Source: Anaerolineae bacterium
GTDB taxonomy: Bacteria > Chloroflexota > Anaerolineae > B4-G1 > SLSP01
Reading direction: 5' to 3'
Length of the DNA: 11,107 nt
Assembly: GCA_021107605.1 (NCBI GenBank)
Contig: JAIOSN010000272.1
Location: 1-11,107, forward strand
The notes under the pieces were generated by a model, which did no database searches, was not told the origin of the DNA, and worked only from the letters and a program-made list of their open reading frames with translations. How positions within the stretch are numbered: the first letter of the stretch is position 1; each line of letters begins with the position of its first letter. Below are positions 8,401 to 11,107 of this stretch, piece after piece. The position numbers and the translations under genes were made by a program.

Positions 8401-9170
8401 ACCGGGTGCGGCTGCTTTCCTCCACCGCAATACAGAGCATGATCCTGCAAGAGTACACTTTTGAGTTGGCTTGCGAGTCTCAACCGTTCTATCGTGGCAC
8501 CGCCTCGTTTGGCTACTTCACGCGGGACGCCTTGGCTAATCAACGAGGGTTGGATGGTAGGCGGACGCAACGTCCGTGGTCGCAGCGCTCGCCAGAGGAG
8601 AATTGGAGCAGCATCAAGCTGCGCAATGGTGACGGGCAGGCGTTCTATGGCGTGCGGCCCGCCAAGCCGCATTATCGCCTCTACCGTGGGCAGCTGGATT
8701 TGTTGGGTGATGCGCAGCTCTCTGCTACTGGAGGCAACTATGGTCAGGGTTACATCTTCGCGGAGGCGCGGGTGCGACCCGACGATTGGTTTTTTGCTTG
8801 CCATTTCTACCAGGATCCGGTGATGCCCGGTTCTTTAGGCATCTCCGCTATCCGTCAGGCATTACAGATCTATGCGCTCCGGCTAGATTTGGGCAGTGGC
8901 TTGCGTTCTCCGTATTTTACACTGGTGCCCGATAATCAAGTCCAGTGGAAATATCGGGGCCAGATTGTGCCCGCAGATAGCGGATTTCATCTAGAGGCGC
9001 ATATCAAGCAGATTGAGAGACAGGGGAATTCCGTCACCTTGCTGGCCGATGCGAGCTTATGGAAAAACAAGCTGCGAATTTACGAGGTGGAGAACGTCGG
9101 AGTGCGACTGGCGGAGAGCCTGGCGACTGAAGTCGCGGCTACCGTTGCAAAGTCCACCTGCGTGGACTAG
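5457..9170 (+). CDS. pfaC: PfaB/PfaC-like fusion: degenerate KS/CLF-like domain, acyltransferase, two FabA-like dehydratases
   Basis: With the ATG at 5457 (GAGGTG six bases upstream) the protein has 1237 residues. ATG 5412 would add 15 unmatched residues and has a poorly placed GGAG. Residues ~1-270 begin like a KS (VVLVGMDISYGSC) and end like one (LGALIKVALSLHHRTLPPLP), but the middle is shortened and no active-site Cys motif is visible, so it is chain-length-factor-like or structural. The AT spans ~400-710: FVYPGAFNSYVGLGRDLF replaces the usual GQGSQ motif, the nucleophile is Ser504 in GYSLGE, and His622 is the likely partner. DH1 (~850-1030) has LRGKTITN, ALQPCGF, His921 and Glu934. DH2 (~1050-1220) has PHYRLYRGQLDLL and CHFYQDPVMPG with His1116, but Ser1130 where FabA has Asp84. 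The order AT-DH-DH matches Pfa3 of myxobacteria, without its full KS-CLF and acyltransferase (AGPAT) end. It lies 48 bases after the KR-DH gene. Confidence 0.92.
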   Translation: MRQVVLVGMDISYGSCRDLEAFAQAVYAGNYQHEIEPVPSRLPLHVASQALRDAPSAAGERLAVVVAGPVELAADFTLKMEADGSFTGPVVIKRSTFGALAEVEELLNAGEVDVVLVVALDVAGTGAVLFSRAGVAGYATVVASELGEVDDAAAICRRAWAQAGITPEKVGYLETSDVPPPGLLAAYQSPEGELSCALSGLGADFGNLTVLGALIKVALSLHHRTLPPLPAAEGRSSAAGWRESRFYSAPAARPWFARAGQKRVAALSSLEQGELYGQLLLAEPVQRRAESVVRPHLRAETSYLFPLAAGGEAALLACLEHLEQRLLAGISLRRLANETFAAYQQYAAAPYALALVGQDRDGLLREIAHASRGVPSAFAEERAWSSPQGSYFTARPLRETGLTFVYPGAFNSYVGLGRDLFQYFPALHAWLGESISDPAMAVAEELLYPRSQQLLSAAELRERSAKLATDHIAMIESGTTFATLYTLVLRDIFGVRPQAALGYSLGEISMLWAAEVWGNVDEGSAAWRNSPLFKRRLVGPQETVRAYWGLSSEVEADFWGTYLLKAPLAKVQELVAQEERVYLTIVNTPREVIIAGEAVGCRRIIEALGCHSLPVPFDAAIHNRAMRSEHDAFVALYTHSIHRRPPMTFYSAADYAPLQLRSQTLAHSMASMCCQPVDFPRLVQSAYDDGARLFIELGPQKTCSRWIGRILQGREHAVIAINRQRRDDYEGVLALLALLLSHRVPFNLAPLYDVELAAEPRLLAVKEGLRSGASPYPLLATVAAAYHDNLNWQAARISAGYQALLQARGVALQQMSDLIGLQIETSKLWLEGGTVAPVVGVSSRAVRFNERDIDTFASGDPEACFGSAYAVYRGRRLPRLPNGELQLISRIVEIEGQFGEVQVGAELLSEYDVPAAAWFYHQGSSSMPYAILMEVALQPCGFLAAYQGSTLPYPEMDFYFRNLNGSGKLLREVDLRGKTITNRVRLLSSTAIQSMILQEYTFELACESQPFYRGTASFGYFTRDALANQRGLDGRRTQRPWSQRSPEENWSSIKLRNGDGQAFYGVRPAKPHYRLYRGQLDLLGDAQLSATGGNYGQGYIFAEARVRPDDWFFACHFYQDPVMPGSLGISAIRQALQIYALRLDLGSGLRSPYFTLVPDNQVQWKYRGQIVPADSGFHLEAHIKQIERQGNSVTLLADASLWKNKLRIYEVENVGVRLAESLATEVAATVAKSTCVD

Positions 9171-9182
9171 CTGTTGGAAACT

Positions 9183-9198
9183 GAGACGCTGAGACGCT
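9183..9198. repeat. Two-unit octanucleotide repeat GAGACGCT
   Basis: Two perfect direct copies of GAGACGCT lie in the 49-bp gap before pfaD. The word resembles short dispersed repeats in environmental genomes; no function is visible. Confidence 0.5.
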
Positions 9199-9206
9199 AA
9201 TTTTTT

Positions 9207-9213
9207 GGGGAGG
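9207..9213 (+). promoter_or_regulatory. Ribosome binding site of pfaD
   Basis: GGGGAGG ends six bases before the ATG at 9220. It overlaps the alternative in-frame TTG at 9205, which rules that start out in practice. Confidence 0.85.
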
Positions 9214-9219
9214 TATTAC

Positions 9220-10803
9220 ATGAGAAAATTGGATACTGTAGAACATGATGCGCTAGCCGGTTGGCAGGGGCCACGTGAAGCTATCGTCTACGATCTGGCG
9301 GGGATGCAGGCTAGACTTCGCAATTTGGAGCAGGCTTATTACGTGGTGAAAACCGACGACGGGGTAGGGATCACCGACCGGGGCAGTCTCTGCCCGGCGA
9401 AGGAGGGCCAAGCAAAACTGGTAGATGTATTGACCCCGTTGCCGCCGCAGCGTTTTGGCGACCCGGCTTTCCGCAAGACTTATGGTTTGGATTACGCTTA
9501 CGTTGCCGGCTCGATGGCCAATGGCATTTCTAGCACGGAGTTGGTGATTGCGCTGGGTAGGGAGAAGTTGTTGGCTGCTTTTGGCTCCGGTGGGTTTTCC
9601 CCGGAGCAGATCGCGGCGACTATTCGTCAGATCCAGGCAGCCTTGCCTGATGGCCCCTACGCCTTCAATCTGCTCCACAGTCCCACCGAACCGGCGTTAG
9701 AGCGTCAGGCGGTTGATCTCTATCTCCAATATGGGGTGAAAGTAGTGGAGGCTTCAGCTTATCTCAATCTGACTCCCAGTATTATCCGCTACCGGGTAGC
9801 CGGCTTGGATGTGGATGCGAGGGGCCACGTGACCATCCAGAACCGGGTGTTGGCGAAGCTCTCGCGTCGTGAGGTGGCGACAAGATTTATGCGGCCACCG
9901 CCGGATAAGATGCTGCGTCCGCTGGTGGCTCAAGGACTCATCACCGCGCGGCAGGCCGAGCTCTCGAAGCAGGTTCCGATGGCTGACGATATCACCGTCG
10001 AGGCAGATTCCGGCGGCCATACCGACAACCGTCCGCTGGTGGGATTGTTGCCTTCCATGCTCGCCTTGCGAGATGAGATGCAGGCAGAATACCAGTATGA
10101 GACGCCGGTGCGGGTCGGTGCGGCGGGAGGTATTGGGACGCCGATTGCGGCGTTGGGAGCATTTATGATGGGGGCGGCCTATGTCATGACCGGGTCCATC
10201 AATCAGAGTTGCGTGGAGGCCGGCACTTCAGCGCAGGTCAAGGAGCTGCTGGCGCAAGCCAAGATGCCTGACGTGATGCTGGCACCGGCCGCCGATATGT
10301 TCGAGATGGGGGTTAACGTACAGGTGCTCAAGCGCGGCACGCTCTTCCCCATGCGGGCGAGGAAGCTTTACGAACTTTACAAGAGTTATCAGGCGTTGGA
10401 TGAGATCCCGGCGGCGGAGCGGGAGCGTTTGGAGAAACAGATATTTCAGCACGGCTTGGATACTGTTTGGCAAGAGTGCGTTGCCTTTTTCAATGAGCGC
10501 GACCCCACGCAGATCGAGAAAGCGCGGCAGAACCCTCGGCGCAAGATGGCATTGATCTTCCGCTGGTATTTGGGGCAGGCGGCATATTGGGGCATCAGCG
10601 GTGATCCCGCGCGCCGGATGGATTACCAAATTTGGTGCGGCCCGGCGATGGGGGCTTTCAACGATTGGGTGCGCGGCACCGAACTGGAACAACCGGGGAA
10701 TCGTCATGTGGTGGATGTAGCTCAACGTATTATGAATGAGGCAGCATATCTCTATCGAGTGCAAGCCTTGAGGATGGCTGGAGTGTATTTGCCTTTGGGT
10801 TAA
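9220..10803 (+). CDS. pfaD: PfaD-type FMN-dependent enoyl reductase of PUFA/secondary lipid synthase
   Basis: This 527-residue cytoplasmic protein belongs to the nitronate monooxygenase-like TIM-barrel family, and as PfaD reduces the enoyl-ACP intermediate in trans. Diagnostic stretches are GSLCPAKEGQ near the N-terminus, YVAGSMANGISSTELVIALG, NLLHSPTEPALE followed by VEASAYLNLTP, EADSGGHTDNRP (His267) and the FMN phosphate-binding GAAGGIGTP (GGIGTP at 303-308). The C-terminal part (FRWYLGQAAYWGISGD, YQIWCGPAMGAFNDWV) is the extension that separates PfaD from ordinary nitronate monooxygenases. Length and motif order are normal for PfaD and I see no lesion. It is the last synthase gene, 49 bases after the PfaB/C-like gene, so it is probably co-transcribed. 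In such clusters it supplies the only enoyl reduction activity and so helps set saturation. Confidence 0.96.
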   Translation: MRKLDTVEHDALAGWQGPREAIVYDLAGMQARLRNLEQAYYVVKTDDGVGITDRGSLCPAKEGQAKLVDVLTPLPPQRFGDPAFRKTYGLDYAYVAGSMANGISSTELVIALGREKLLAAFGSGGFSPEQIAATIRQIQAALPDGPYAFNLLHSPTEPALERQAVDLYLQYGVKVVEASAYLNLTPSIIRYRVAGLDVDARGHVTIQNRVLAKLSRREVATRFMRPPPDKMLRPLVAQGLITARQAELSKQVPMADDITVEADSGGHTDNRPLVGLLPSMLALRDEMQAEYQYETPVRVGAAGGIGTPIAALGAFMMGAAYVMTGSINQSCVEAGTSAQVKELLAQAKMPDVMLAPAADMFEMGVNVQVLKRGTLFPMRARKLYELYKSYQALDEIPAAERERLEKQIFQHGLDTVWQECVAFFNERDPTQIEKARQNPRRKMALIFRWYLGQAAYWGISGDPARRMDYQIWCGPAMGAFNDWVRGTELEQPGNRHVVDVAQRIMNEAAYLYRVQALRMAGVYLPLG

Positions 10804-10822
10804 TGGCAACACGGTTTAGTTA

Positions 10823-10896
10823 AGACTTCCGAGGTCTCTGTAAGATCTTCGTAGGCACTTGTCGCGTAAGGATCTCATGCAAGACCGCGGAGGTCT
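10823..10896. repeat. Inverted pair of AGACC-GGTCT palindromic elements
   Basis: Two 15-base imperfect palindromes, AGACTTCCGAGGTCT (10823-10837) and AGACCGCGGAGGTCT (10882-10896), are 44 bases apart. Each can fold alone, and they are complementary to each other at 13 of 15 positions. They resemble a dispersed intergenic element I associate with Chloroflexota. No T tract follows, so an intrinsic terminator is unlikely. The rest of the 171-bp gap (10804-10974) holds nothing else I can support. Confidence 0.55.
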
Positions 10897-10974
10897 GGAG
10901 GTTGCTTATCTGAACAGTATTGGGGTTAATAGTTGATGGTAATCGTCTATATGAGAAAAGAGGAAGGCTAGCAG

Positions 10975-11107
10975 ATGAATACTATAAAGAGCCGTGGGGT
11001 TTGTCCTAAGTGCAAGTCGGGGGGCGTCGTGCCTAACGTTGAAGCAGTGGATAGCAGCTCGCTTGCTATCAGAATTTATGGTGAGGCGGGCGGGTACAAT
11101 GGCCGGG
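10975..11107 (+). CDS. Probable small zinc-ribbon protein, N-terminal fragment (3' partial)
   Basis: ATG 10975 opens a frame of 44 codons that runs off the window. It follows purine-rich GAGGAAGG at a usable distance. The N-terminus contains CPKCKSGGVVP, a CPxC knuckle typical of the first half of a zinc ribbon; the second Cys pair would be beyond the edge. The 171-bp gap with repeats and the unrelated product suggest it is not part of the lipid synthase. I do not recognise a specific family. A chance ORF is possible, but the Cys motif right after the start argues for a gene. Confidence 0.6.
   Translation, partial: MNTIKSRGVCPKCKSGGVVPNVEAVDSSSLAIRIYGEAGGYNGR

Noticed and set aside
9220..10803. 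Ordinary nitronate monooxygenase
   Set aside because: The long C-terminal extension and the GSLCPAKEGQ and NLLHSPTEPALE motifs, plus the synthase neighbours, indicate PfaD.
10902..10931. Promoter for the zinc-ribbon gene (TTGCTT, 18-bp gap, TTAATA)
   Set aside because: The -10 match is poor; a promoter here is plausible by position but not supported by sequence.

Overview
The window carries most of an iterative type I fatty acid synthase/polyketide synthase locus of the PfaA-PfaD family, the group that makes bacterial polyunsaturated fatty acids and related 'secondary lipids'. All genes lie on the + strand and read as one operon, cut at the 5' end. Base composition is moderately GC-rich and GGAGG-type ribosome binding sites are clear. 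Several intergenic sequence words resemble dispersed repeats I associate with Chloroflexota and similar environmental bacteria. I infer such an organism with low confidence; nothing in the window fixes the taxon.

Layout. Bases 1-1231 are the C-terminal part of a PfaA-like protein: the linker after a ketosynthase (KS, off the left edge) and a complete acyltransferase (AT). Bases 1232-1446 hold a patchwork of dispersed-repeat words and no convincing gene. Bases 1447-2931 encode a helical region plus two nearly identical acyl carrier proteins (ACPs), each preceded by a linker built from an 8-nt tandem repeat. Bases 2979-5408 encode a ketoreductase (KR) followed by a PKS-type dehydratase (DH). 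Bases 5457-9170 encode a PfaB/PfaC-like fusion: a shrunken KS/chain-length-factor-like domain, a second AT, and two FabA-like DH domains. Bases 9220-10803 encode the PfaD enoyl reductase. After a 171-bp gap with an inverted repeat, a probable small zinc-ribbon protein starts at 10975 and runs off the right edge.

Together these supply the parts of an iterative synthase: KS (upstream) and AT load and extend the chain on the tandem ACPs, KR and the three DH domains process the beta-carbon, and PfaD reduces the enoyl group. A phosphopantetheinyl transferase (PfaE), needed to activate the ACPs, is not in the window.

The main oddities are these. A normally single PfaA polypeptide is broken into three reading frames. 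The first break lies at a block of dispersed repeats. The second lies at a run of eight A's, where the downstream frame is open and PfaA-like before any usual start codon. The ACP linkers are octanucleotide repeats that could change length and frame by slippage. The last FabA-like DH has Ser where the catalytic Asp is expected.
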